A stretch of DNA of 64,000 nucleotides, taken from positions 59,562 through 123,561 of the forward strand of contig DLKK01000090.1 in assembly GCA_002478955.1 (NCBI GenBank). Direction: 5' to 3'. Under the pieces are notes generated by a model. The model was not told the origin of the DNA. It made no database searches and was given only the letters and a program-made list of their open reading frames with translations. Positions 1-7,252 of this stretch are shown here, one piece after another. A program made the position numbers and the translations under genes. This DNA is from Treponema sp. UBA7590. Lineage in GTDB: Bacteria; Spirochaetota; Spirochaetia; Treponematales; Treponemataceae. How positions within the stretch are numbered: the stretch's first letter is position 1; every line of letters starts with the position of its first letter.

Positions 1-273
1 TTGAATTTTTACTTCTTTTTTGCCATTTTCGTTGATTTTTTCTTCTGAATGATAAACACTGATAGGACGATTGTAGTTTGTTGTTGTTTTTTTGCTTCGT
101 ATAAGATAAAACTGACCGGCTTTTGGGCTTAATTGAGTTGTGCGTTCTAAAATTGCGGTTGTTTCAAGAAGAAAAACATTTGGTTGACCTTTTATCTGTT
201 CAAGTTTTTCAACTTTTGTTTCTCCAAAAAATAACAATCCTTTTCCGTTTTCATCAATTTCAGCCAAATCCAT
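1..273 (-). CDS. pyrK: Dihydroorotate dehydrogenase electron-transfer subunit (PyrK-like), C-terminus cut by window edge
   Basis: Only the first 91 codons are present; the gene runs off the left edge. The ATG (271-273) has a GGAGG ribosome site at 279-283. The protein shows the start of a ferredoxin-reductase-like FAD domain: a short beta-rich region, then KAGQF and an RPISVY motif, which in this family contacts FAD. PyrK passes electrons from the PyrD flavin to NAD through FAD and a [2Fe-2S] cluster in pyrimidine synthesis. pyrE lies 1.1 kb away on the same strand, which supports PyrK over other family members. The [2Fe-2S] cysteines would lie outside the window, so a general FAD/NAD reductase subunit (as in NfnA at 6307) cannot be fully excluded. 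Confidence 0.72.
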   Translation of the reverse strand, partial: MDLAEIDENGKGLLFFGETKVEKLEQIKGQPNVFLLETTAILERTTQLSPKAGQFYLIRSKKTTTNYNRPISVYHSEEKINENGKKEVKIQ

Positions 274-602
274 TTTTTCCTCCGGCTTAATAAAAATTTC
301 CAATATCGTGTTTTTTCTAATATAATGATAAATTGAGATTTTTTTTAGATGAATTTTACAAAAAAATTATCAATAACGGAAAATTTACCAGATTGAAGTT
401 TGGATTTATTGATTCTGAAAGGTCGCTCACAACGGATTTTCAATTTGTTCCAGACGGTTGGGCTCGCGCTGCGCTTGTAAAAAATTGGGTGCTACGCACT
501 TTAGTTGGTTCAATCGCCAAAGTCTTCGCAAATTAAAAATCCGTTTGCGCTATCATTGGTTTTAAGCAAAACAAATTTCAATCTGAAAAGGAACGGAACG
601 TA
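274..602. other. Intergenic region between divergent genes: promoter plus hairpin repeat copy A
   Basis: This 329-bp gap holds a TATAAT hexamer at 321-326 facing right and the hairpin element at 389-585. A 67-codon open frame (333-536) runs through the repeat, but it has no ribosome site and its codons follow the repeat, so I do not call it a gene. The hairpin would lie in the 5' leader of the methyltransferase mRNA. Confidence 0.6.
389..585 (+). repeat. Long-hairpin repeat element, copy A (197 bp)
   Basis: Imperfect inverted repeat with nested arms: outer arms 389-402 / 572-585 (one mismatch) and inner arms 431-447 / 529-545 (one mismatch). The central core (448-528) is strongly conserved with copies B and C and contains GCGCTGCGC and a GTGC-TAC-GCAC hairpin. 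Arms differ in sequence from the other copies but pair with each other. The right end is 17 bp before the GTG of the methyltransferase gene. Not a known family that I recognise. Confidence 0.85.
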
Positions 603-1349
603 GTGAAAAAGGAGTGGTTCGAAAATTCTGAATTCTGGGAATTTTATTCACCTGTTATTTTTGATGAAAACCGCTGGGCAGAGGCTCCTGCGGTTGCAAA
701 AGCTGTTGGAAAATTGGCGAATTTAAAACCAGAAAACTCAATTCTTGATGCTGGTTGCGGTCCTGGCAGAATCAGCGTTGAGCTTGCATTGCTTGGCTTT
801 GATGTGACAGGTGTTGATATAATTCAGTCTGAGTTGGATGCCGCCGCTGAAACTGCTCATGATGAGGGCGTAAAAATAAATCTTTTAAAACAAGATCTTA
901 GGAATTTTGTGAGTCAAAAAAAATATGATTGTGCCGTTAATCTTTATACTTCGTTTGGTTATTGTGAAAACGAGCAGGACGATTTTAAAATCCTGAAAAA
1001 TATCTATAATGCGCTGAATCCAGGGGGAATTTTTATTCTTGAGTCTGTTAGCCGGGAAACTGCGATTATTAATTTTACAGAAGGCGAGGAATTTTTCCGC
1101 TCAGATATAAAAGTTATAACAAATTTTAGTGTTTCTGGCGCTTGGGAAGGTCTTTGTTCTGCATGGACGCTCGTTTTTCCTGATGGAAAGAGAATCGAGC
1201 ATAAATTTGTTCAACGCCTTTATTCCGCTTCAGAACTAAAAAAGGATCTTTTGAAAATAGGCTATAAATCTGTTGAAATTTATGGTGGTTACGAAAAACA
1301 GCCTTACAATCAGACTGCCGCAACAATGGTTTTAGTCTGCAAAAAATAA
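603..1349 (+). CDS. Class I SAM-dependent methyltransferase
   Basis: 248 residues. A Rossmann-type methyltransferase fold: motif I is LDAGCGPGRIS (about residues 49-59), followed by a VTGVDI acidic motif and a NPGGIFILE strand near residues 140-148. The N-terminal 35 residues form a small cap. The substrate cannot be told from sequence; the family includes small-molecule and lipid methyltransferases. The GTG start follows an AAGGAA-like site at about 586-591, just past hairpin repeat A. It is convergent with pyrE, sharing the terminator at 1365-1401. No sign of truncation. Confidence 0.8.
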   Translation: MKKEWFENSEFWEFYSPVIFDENRWAEAPAVAKAVGKLANLKPENSILDAGCGPGRISVELALLGFDVTGVDIIQSELDAAAETAHDEGVKINLLKQDLRNFVSQKKYDCAVNLYTSFGYCENEQDDFKILKNIYNALNPGGIFILESVSRETAIINFTEGEEFFRSDIKVITNFSVSGAWEGLCSAWTLVFPDGKRIEHKFVQRLYSASELKKDLLKIGYKSVEIYGGYEKQPYNQTAATMVLVCKK

Positions 1350-1364
1350 AGATTTATTCCAAAG

Positions 1365-1401
1365 GCCGAGTTTTATGGATTCAACCAAAAACTCGGCTTT
1401 T
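1365..1401. terminator. Rho-independent terminator between methyltransferase gene and pyrE
   Basis: Stem 1365-1374 (GCCGAGTTTT) pairs with 1388-1397 (AAAACTCGGC), followed by TTTT. Best oriented for the plus-strand gene; it may also stop pyrE readthrough. Confidence 0.85.
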
Positions 1402-1404
1402 ACG

Positions 1405-2103
1405 TTAAATAACCATTCCATTTGCGCCGTACTGTTTGTAATATTCGTCAATTGCGGCTTTGATTTCTGGAGTGATTATTTTTTTATCGCCATTTGTGTA
1501 AAGTGCGTCTACAACATCTTCCATTGTGACAATAGCTTTTGCCGGAAATCCGTATTTTTCAGTTATTGTTTCAAGTGCGGATTTTGTTGAGTCAGCAGCT
1601 TTTTCCATTCGGTTCAGGCTTACAATTTCACCAACGATTTTTATTCCGCCAGGAACTGTTTCCTGTGCTTTTATTTTTGGATAAGTCTCGTCAATTGATT
1701 TTCCAGAAGTTGTAACGTCTTCAATTATAACAACTTTATCACCGTCTTTGATTTTATAGCCAAGCAAAGCGCCTTTGTCAGCACCGTGGTCTTTTTCTTC
1801 TTTTCTGTCTGAGCAATATTTGATTTCTTTTCCGTAAAGTTTTGAATATGCAACAGCGGTTACAACTGCAAGCGGAATTCCTTTGTATGCAGGTCCGAAG
1901 AAAACGTCGATATCATCGCCGAAATTGTCGTGGATTGCCTTTGCGTAAAATTCTCCAAGACGCGCAAGTTGGCTTCCTGTTACATAAGCGCCGGCATTCA
2001 TAAAAAATGGGCTTTGACGTCCGCTTTTCAAAGTGAATGATCCAAATTTCAAAACCTGGCATTCAACCATAAAATCAATAAATTCTTTTTTATACTGTTC
2101 CAT
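1405..2103 (-). CDS. pyrE: Orotate phosphoribosyltransferase
   Basis: 232 residues, slightly longer than the usual ~210. Converts orotate and PRPP to orotidine 5'-phosphate in pyrimidine synthesis. Visible features: N-terminal KFGSFTLKSGRQSPFF, which binds orotate/PRPP in the family; the flexible catalytic loop with DRKEEKDHG (about residues 99-107); and the PRPP-binding motif VVIIEDVTTSGKS (about 123-135). These are the hallmark PyrE motifs and are intact. Start ATG at 2101-2103 has only a weak AAAGA ribosome site. Lies near pyrK on the same strand but is separated from it by the methyltransferase gene, so a shared transcript is unlikely. Confidence 0.95.
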   Translation of the reverse strand: MEQYKKEFIDFMVECQVLKFGSFTLKSGRQSPFFMNAGAYVTGSQLARLGEFYAKAIHDNFGDDIDVFFGPAYKGIPLAVVTAVAYSKLYGKEIKYCSDRKEEKDHGADKGALLGYKIKDGDKVVIIEDVTTSGKSIDETYPKIKAQETVPGGIKIVGEIVSLNRMEKAADSTKSALETITEKYGFPAKAIVTMEDVVDALYTNGDKKIITPEIKAAIDEYYKQYGANGMVI

Positions 2104-2171
2104 TCTTTAATTTTACATAAATTTTATTTTTTTATGAAGAAAATTTTATATAAAATTTGTAATTTTTGCGT

Positions 2172-4283
2172 ATGAATATAGAAAAAATCTTGGAAGAAAA
2201 GGAAATTACGCCATATTTTCAGCCGATTGTTTCTTTGGAAAACGGAGATATTTTTGGATATGAAGTTTTTTCGCGCGTAAAGGAAAAATCTGTCACAGAA
2301 TTTTTTGAGCTTGCGGATAAAACTGAAAAAATCTGGAAACTGGAAAAATTCTGCAGAAAAACAATCCTTAAAATGGTCAGCCAGCTAGGTTTAAAGACCA
2401 ATATTTTTATAAATATCAATCCGGACATTATTTTTGATGAGGATTTTTATCAAGGTTACACGCTTAAGCTTCTGAAAAAGTATAACATTGACTCCCGAAA
2501 AATAATTCTGGAAATTACTGAAAAATGCTCTCAGCAAAAGAAAATTCTGAATGAAATAACCGAACATTATAAAGTCCAGAATTTTAGCATTGCGCTTGAT
2601 AATGTTGGCGCGGCTTATTCGGGGCTTGAACGAATCTGTTCGCTGAATCCGAACTTCATCAAAATTGATATGAAAATCATCCGCGGAATCGAATCTGATA
2701 CGCTTAAACAGTCGCTTGTCAAAAGCCTTGTTCAATTTTGCAATGAAACTGGAATTTATTCAGTTGCAGTTGGCGTGGAATCAGCGCAGGAACTGGATAT
2801 TCTGCTTTCTCTTGGAGTTCAGTTTGCGCAAGGATTTTTTATCGGAATTCCAAAAAAAATTCCAGAAAAAGTAACGCCAGAATCCTATGCAAGAATTATT
2901 GCTTATAAAAAAAATCTGACGGAACTTACAAAAAACAAAAATAAAGATGAAATTAAAATTCATCCTTTAAAAAAAGATGATTCTGACAAAAAGAAAAATA
3001 TAAAATCGTTTCTGGAGGAATTTAAAAACGCGGAAGAGGCGGTGGAAAACGGAAATTCCAGCAAAATTGGCGAGCTGGCGGCGCAAGGAATCACTGTTTT
3101 TCCTGATATGAATGTTCTTGAGCTGATGAATTTTTTTACCGCAAATAAAGAATGTACTTTTGTTACGATTATTGATTTGAAGCAGCGGGTTTTGGGCGTT
3201 ATGACCCATTCTGTGCTTGCGGATTTGCTTGGAGGGCGTTTTGGGTTCGGGCTGAATTACCGGAAAACTGTAAAAGAAGTCATGATAACTAATTTTTTTG
3301 TTGTAAACAGCAGCGAATCTGTTGAAAAAGTAGCGACAAAAGCCATGTTGCGTGACGAAAAAAATCTTTACAATCCGATTATTGTCACAAAAAAAGGAAT
3401 TTATGTTGGCGTTGTGACAGTCAAGCAGCTTTTGGACACGATTGTTTCCGTTGAAGTTCAGGAAAAAACTCGTGAAATCACAAAAAAGAATCGGCTTTTG
3501 CAGCGTCAGCAGATGATTCAGGAGCGCGACATGAAAATGGCGGAGCTGGTTCAGAAAAGTTTTTATCCTTCCAAAGCTCCGTGTAAAAATGGCTGGGAAA
3601 CGTCATTCATTTTTAAACCGATGGCTTCAGTTTCTGGCGATTTGTATGATTTTTATTTTGACAAAGACAAGAAATTCTGCGGAATTGGACTTTTTGATGT
3701 TTCTGGACATGGCGTTGCGTCCGGGCTGGTTGGAATTCTTTCAAAATATCTTGCAGAAAAGATTTTTATAAAAAACCGGCAGAAACCGCTTGAAAAACTG
3801 ATTCAGGAATTCAGCGAAACTTTGGCGCAAGAAAAAGGTTCTGTGGAAAATTATCTTACAGGAATTTTTTTGCGTCTGAACCAAAATCAAGTTGAATATG
3901 TGAACGGCGGACACACAGATGTTCTTTTGAAAAATGCAAAAACTGGAAAAGTTGAAATTCTTGGTGGAAAAGACGGAAAATTCCGCGGAATGTTTTTGGG
4001 AATGCCTGGATTGCCTTCTGATGGATGTTCAACGGTTTTAAGGCAGATGGAAGCTGGAGATGTTTTGCTTTTGTATACAGATTGTCTGGTTGAAAGCAGA
4101 AATTCTTCCGGCGAGGAACTTGGCCAGGAGCGTCTTTTTAAGATTCTTGAAGAATGTCCAGCGAAAAATTCAAAAGAAACGCTTGCATTTATCGTTGAAA
4201 AATTCAAAAATTTTACAAAAGGCGTTCCCTTGCACGATGATTTGACAATTATAGTTTTGCATTATACAGGAATTTTTGATTAA
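2172..4283 (+). CDS. Degenerate EAL domain - CBS pair - SpoIIE/PP2C-type phosphatase signalling protein
   Basis: About 703 residues, cytoplasmic. Residues ~1-235 are an EAL fold (YFQPIV, EVF in place of EAL, EITE at ~115-118, QGFFIGIP at ~220). Two metal/catalytic positions are changed: the usual DDFG reads DNVG (~143-146) and the usual AEGVE reads AVGVE (~199-203). Residues ~305-430 are a CBS pair. Residues ~470-700 are a PPM/SpoIIE phosphatase with GDLYDF, DVSGHG and HDDLT metal-binding motifs intact. I infer a c-di-GMP (EAL) and nucleotide (CBS) sensor controlling a Ser/Thr phosphatase, as in RsbU-type partner switching. Start taken at ATG 2172 rather than the in-frame TTG at 2166; no ribosome site, with a TATAAA at 2149-2154. 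Confidence 0.85.
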   Translation: MNIEKILEEKEITPYFQPIVSLENGDIFGYEVFSRVKEKSVTEFFELADKTEKIWKLEKFCRKTILKMVSQLGLKTNIFININPDIIFDEDFYQGYTLKLLKKYNIDSRKIILEITEKCSQQKKILNEITEHYKVQNFSIALDNVGAAYSGLERICSLNPNFIKIDMKIIRGIESDTLKQSLVKSLVQFCNETGIYSVAVGVESAQELDILLSLGVQFAQGFFIGIPKKIPEKVTPESYARIIAYKKNLTELTKNKNKDEIKIHPLKKDDSDKKKNIKSFLEEFKNAEEAVENGNSSKIGELAAQGITVFPDMNVLELMNFFTANKECTFVTIIDLKQRVLGVMTHSVLADLLGGRFGFGLNYRKTVKEVMITNFFVVNSSESVEKVATKAMLRDEKNLYNPIIVTKKGIYVGVVTVKQLLDTIVSVEVQEKTREITKKNRLLQRQQMIQERDMKMAELVQKSFYPSKAPCKNGWETSFIFKPMASVSGDLYDFYFDKDKKFCGIGLFDVSGHGVASGLVGILSKYLAEKIFIKNRQKPLEKLIQEFSETLAQEKGSVENYLTGIFLRLNQNQVEYVNGGHTDVLLKNAKTGKVEILGGKDGKFRGMFLGMPGLPSDGCSTVLRQMEAGDVLLLYTDCLVESRNSSGEELGQERLFKILEECPAKNSKETLAFIVEKFKNFTKGVPLHDDLTIIVLHYTGIFD

Positions 4284-4303
4284 CTTGCGCCGAATTATCA
4301 GGT

Positions 4304-4309
4304 ATAATT
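4304..4309 (+). promoter_or_regulatory. Promoter just before hairpin repeat B
   Basis: TTAACT (4281-4286), 17-bp spacer, TATAAT (4304-4309). The predicted start of transcription (about 4316) coincides with the left end of hairpin copy B, so the hairpin would form the very 5' end of the transcript reaching the gene at 4537. Confidence 0.55.
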
Positions 4310-4315
4310 AAAGAA

Positions 4316-4506
4316 TAAAATCCAAGTTTCTGTAAATTGTGAAAGTTCGCTTTCGATGGATTTGCAATTTGCTCCAGACGGTTGTGCGCGCGCTGCGCTT
4401 GTATTATTTTGGGTGCTACGCACTTTAATTGGTATAATCGCACAAAGTCTTCACAAATTGCAAATCCATCTACGCTCTTATCTTTTTATCAAAACTTGAA
4501 TTTTAT
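4316..4506 (+). repeat. Long-hairpin repeat element, copy B (191 bp)
   Basis: Outer arms around 4316-4333 and 4490-4506 pair with few mismatches. Inner arms 4356-4372 and 4454-4470 are a perfect 17-bp inverted repeat. In the core, TTGTGCG pairs with CGCACAA where copy C has TTGGGC with GCCCAA. Core sequence is nearly identical to copies A and C. Located between 4283 and the GTG at 4537. Confidence 0.88.
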
Positions 4507-4536
4507 ACTAAAGAAAATAAAGTAGGAGCAAATTAA

Positions 4537-5766
4537 GTGGCGATTAGAAAAATTCTTTTGTGTGCAGTTTTTGCGGTTTTAGGCAGTTTTTCTGTTTTTG
4601 CAAAGAAAAACGCTCAGATTGTGGCTTGCCAGCAGGAATTCAAACTGAATAATGTAAACAAAAGGCTTGGCTATCAGTTGTTGGAAGATGGAAAAATTGT
4701 TTTTGTCTTTGATTCTTCAAGATTCGGAATAAAAACGCCAAAAAGAGTTTTTCTGGAAGGTTCGTTCAATGGTTGGGCAAAAAAGAACAGTGGCTGGGAA
4801 CTTGAAAAATACAAATATTCAACCTGGACTTATGAATGTAATCTTGAAGATGTTATGGTTCCAGGAAATTCTGGATTTCCGGAATTTAAATTCTATGTGA
4901 TTGCAGAAGTTGAATACGAAGTTCGCATTGTGGAAGCAACAAGTATCCGCAAAAAAGATGAGGTAATGGAGCCTACAATGCCAAATCCGTTCCCTGGATT
5001 TTTGATGGCAACTAACAGCCTTATTCTCTTGCCAGAAGATAATCCTTCTGTTGTTATTGAAAATAAAAAAACTGCTGAAAAACTAAAGAAATTAAAGCAG
5101 TTCAACCTTGAAAATCCTGAGGATGTTGCGACAATTTCAAATTTCAGACTTGTTCCTGGGACAACAAAACTTTTCCGTGGCTATCATCCGTATAAAATTT
5201 CTCGCCCGAATTACGATACCGAGGAAAAACGTATTGCTTTGGTAAACAAGCAGCTCAAAGATAATGGAGTAAAATCAATAATCACGCTTTCCGGTGATGA
5301 ATCAATTGATGTGAAAAAGGAACAGATTTCAGTTTATGTTAGCGATATTCGGCAGGCTGGAAACCAGCTTTTTATAAAAACTAGCTACAATACTGTTTAT
5401 TACGCATCTAATTCGCGGGAATTTGGAAATATGATGGCAGATGTTATCCGTTTTATTGGTTCGCATCCAGGTCCATATTATGTTCATTGTAGGCTTGGAA
5501 CAGACCGGACTGGCGTTGTGAGCGCAAATCTTGCGGCTTTGTGCGGAGCTTCTTGGGAAGAAATTGCAGCGGACTATCAAAAGACAAACGAGATGGGAAT
5601 AAAAGAATTCCGCGATTACCGACTCCTTCAGTATTCGTTTGAAAAAATGCTTGGAAAAAAGATTTCGGAAATCAATGATTTGCAGAAGGAAATTTCTGAT
5701 TATTACTTGCGTGAAAAATTTATTACGCAATCTGAACTTGATTCGTTGCTGAAAAATCTGAAATAA
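4537..5766 (+). CDS. Exported glucan-binding-module / tyrosine-phosphatase fusion (laforin/SEX4-like design)
   Basis: 409 residues. Signal peptide ~1-22 (KILLCAVFAVLGSFSVFA). Residues ~50-145 look like a CBM48/AMPK-type glycogen-binding module (VFLEGSFNGW then a W-rich strand region). Residues ~195-385 look like a cysteine-dependent tyrosine/dual-specificity phosphatase: NFRLVPGTTKLFRG at the start, and the P-loop HCRLGTDRTG with Cys318 and Arg324. The pairing of a glucan-binding module with a Cys phosphatase is known from laforin and SEX4, which remove phosphate from glycogen or starch. A similar role here is inference, and the signal peptide puts it outside the cytoplasm. GTG start 8 bp after AGGAG (4524-4528). 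Next gene, convergent, encodes another glucan-binding domain. Confidence 0.75.
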   Translation: MAIRKILLCAVFAVLGSFSVFAKKNAQIVACQQEFKLNNVNKRLGYQLLEDGKIVFVFDSSRFGIKTPKRVFLEGSFNGWAKKNSGWELEKYKYSTWTYECNLEDVMVPGNSGFPEFKFYVIAEVEYEVRIVEATSIRKKDEVMEPTMPNPFPGFLMATNSLILLPEDNPSVVIENKKTAEKLKKLKQFNLENPEDVATISNFRLVPGTTKLFRGYHPYKISRPNYDTEEKRIALVNKQLKDNGVKSIITLSGDESIDVKKEQISVYVSDIRQAGNQLFIKTSYNTVYYASNSREFGNMMADVIRFIGSHPGPYYVHCRLGTDRTGVVSANLAALCGASWEEIAADYQKTNEMGIKEFRDYRLLQYSFEKMLGKKISEINDLQKEISDYYLREKFITQSELDSLLKNLK

Positions 5767-5774
5767 AAAATAAA

Positions 5775-5801
5775 AACCGGCTGAATAAGCCGGTTTTTTT
5801 T
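5775..5801. terminator. Bidirectional terminator
   Basis: AACCGGCT (5775-5782) pairs with AGCCGGTT (5788-5795), followed by a T-run and preceded by an A-run, so it can serve both convergent genes. Confidence 0.9.
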
Positions 5802-5810
5802 GAAACAAAA

Positions 5811-6128
5811 TTATTTTGTTTTTTTTGTGACAACAACAGAGTTGTCTGCATTAGAATAAGGCGCAGGAATGTATTTATCAGCTTTCCAGTCATTTTCCCA
5901 CTTATATCCGTCGAGCAAATAACGAAACTGATATTCTTTATCAACATCCAAAGTCAATTTAACAGAAAAAGAGCCGTCTTTGCCTTTCTTCATCGGTGTG
6001 TCGGTACTGCTCCAGCTGTTAAAATCTCCAGCGATATTAACTGTTTTTGCACCCTGTGCTGCTTCTGAAGAAACTGTAAATGTAACATTACATTTGCCAT
6101 CTTTTGAAAAAGTTTTCTTAAGTGACAT
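5811..6128 (-). CDS. Small stand-alone CBM48/AMPK-like glycogen-binding domain protein
   Basis: 105 residues, no signal peptide, no catalytic domain. Nearly the whole protein is one early-set module: TVNIAGDFNSW (~30-40), a W/K-rich middle and YQFRYLLDGYKWEND (~65-79), typical of glycogen-binding domains of AMPK beta and isoamylase N-termini. Role inferred: binds cytoplasmic glycogen or tethers other proteins to it. Start chosen at 6128 because AGGAGG (6136-6141) sits 7 bp upstream; an in-frame upstream start lacks one. Convergent with the exported phosphatase, sharing a terminator. Confidence 0.85.
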   Translation of the reverse strand: MSLKKTFSKDGKCNVTFTVSSEAAQGAKTVNIAGDFNSWSSTDTPMKKGKDGSFSVKLTLDVDKEYQFRYLLDGYKWENDWKADKYIPAPYSNADNSVVVTKKTK

Positions 6129-6306
6129 TTTTATTCCTCCTAAGGACATTTATAACTCGAATTAGTATACTTCATTTTGTAAAATGACACAATCGGAAAT
6201 GGTAAATTTATTGTAAATCGCGCTTTGGAATGGTTTTTATAGATAATTTTTTTCATTTGTATTAGACTAGAGTAATAATATTTTGATTTGAAGGAAAATA
6301 TTGGTT

Positions 6307-7167
6307 ATGTTTAAGATTCTTGAAAAACGCAAGCTGTCGGAAGCTTCCGCAACTTGGTACATGAAAGTTGAGGCTCCGGAAATTGCTAGAAATCGAAAAG
6401 CCGGTCAGTTTATTATTTTGCAGGTTGATGCAGAATTCGGCGAAAGAATTCCACTTACGATTGCTGATGCAAATGCTGAAGAAGGCTGGATTGCACTTGC
6501 GTTTCAGGCTGTTGGCGCAACATCTTATAAACTTTCACTTAAAAATGTTGGCGATGAGCTTGCCGCCTTGCTCGGACCGCTTGGAAATCCTTCTGTAATT
6601 GAAAAAAAAGACGGTCCGGTTGTTGTTGTTGGCGGTGGTTTTGGCGTTGCTCCATGCTATCCAATCGTTCAGGCTCATAAGGCAATCGGAAATAAAGTTA
6701 TTGTTGTAATTGCAGCCCGCACAAAGGATTTGCTCATTTATGTTGACGAAATGAAGGCGATTGCCGATGAAGTTATAATCATGACAGATGACGGTTCTGC
6801 AGGCCGGCAAGGCGTTTCTACAGTTCCTTTAAAAGAAATGTGCGAAAGTCAGACTCCGCCGGCGGAAGTTATTGCAATCGGACCTCCGATTATGATGAAA
6901 TTCTGCGCGCTTACAACAAAACCTTACAACGTTCCAACAACAGTTTCTTTGAACACAATTATGATTGATGGAACTGGAATGTGCGGTGGCTGCCGCGTTT
7001 CTATTGGTGGCGACACAAAATTTGTTTGCGTTGACGGACCGGAATTTGATGCTCATCAGGTTGACTGGGACAACATGATGATGCGTATGAAATCTTTTAA
7101 GGCACGAGAGGCAGAAGATTTCCACAAATGCAAACTTCAGGCTCAGGCAGACGCTTTGGCAAAATAA
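6307..7167 (+). CDS. nfnA: NfnA / NADPH-ferredoxin transhydrogenase small subunit (FAD, [2Fe-2S])
   Basis: 286 residues. PyrK-like reductase: FAD-binding RIPLTIAD (~53), glycine-rich VVVVGGGFGVAP (~105-116) for NAD(H), and a C-terminal DGTGMCGGCR...FVCVDG cluster motif (~220-245) giving an Asp and three Cys for a [2Fe-2S] centre. With NfnB it couples NADH and ferredoxin oxidation to NADP reduction by flavin bifurcation. The gene 85 bp downstream encodes NfnB, which settles the assignment over a lone sulfide dehydrogenase. Start: ATG 6307; an in-frame TTG at 6301 is closer to AAGGA (6291-6295) and cannot be excluded. Confidence 0.88.
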   Translation: MFKILEKRKLSEASATWYMKVEAPEIARNRKAGQFIILQVDAEFGERIPLTIADANAEEGWIALAFQAVGATSYKLSLKNVGDELAALLGPLGNPSVIEKKDGPVVVVGGGFGVAPCYPIVQAHKAIGNKVIVVIAARTKDLLIYVDEMKAIADEVIIMTDDGSAGRQGVSTVPLKEMCESQTPPAEVIAIGPPIMMKFCALTTKPYNVPTTVSLNTIMIDGTGMCGGCRVSIGGDTKFVCVDGPEFDAHQVDWDNMMMRMKSFKAREAEDFHKCKLQAQADALAK

Positions 7168-7252
7168 TTATGTTTTTGGCAGGCGGAACAATCATTTTTT
7201 TTCATTAGGTTGTGTTCTTTGAGCTTGTCGAAATGATATTTTGGAGAATTAT
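7168..7252. repeat. Short inverted-repeat spacer with TTGAGCTTGTCGAAATG
   Basis: The nfnA-nfnB spacer contains ATCATTTT...GAAATGAT arms and the 17-mer TTGAGCTTGTCGAAATG (7219-7235), found again exactly at 8787-8803. The GGAG ribosome site for nfnB (7243-7246) follows. Confidence 0.6.

Noticed and set aside
333..536. 67-codon open frame before the methyltransferase gene
   Set aside because: It lies mostly inside hairpin repeat A, has no ribosome site, and copies B and C do not keep the frame.
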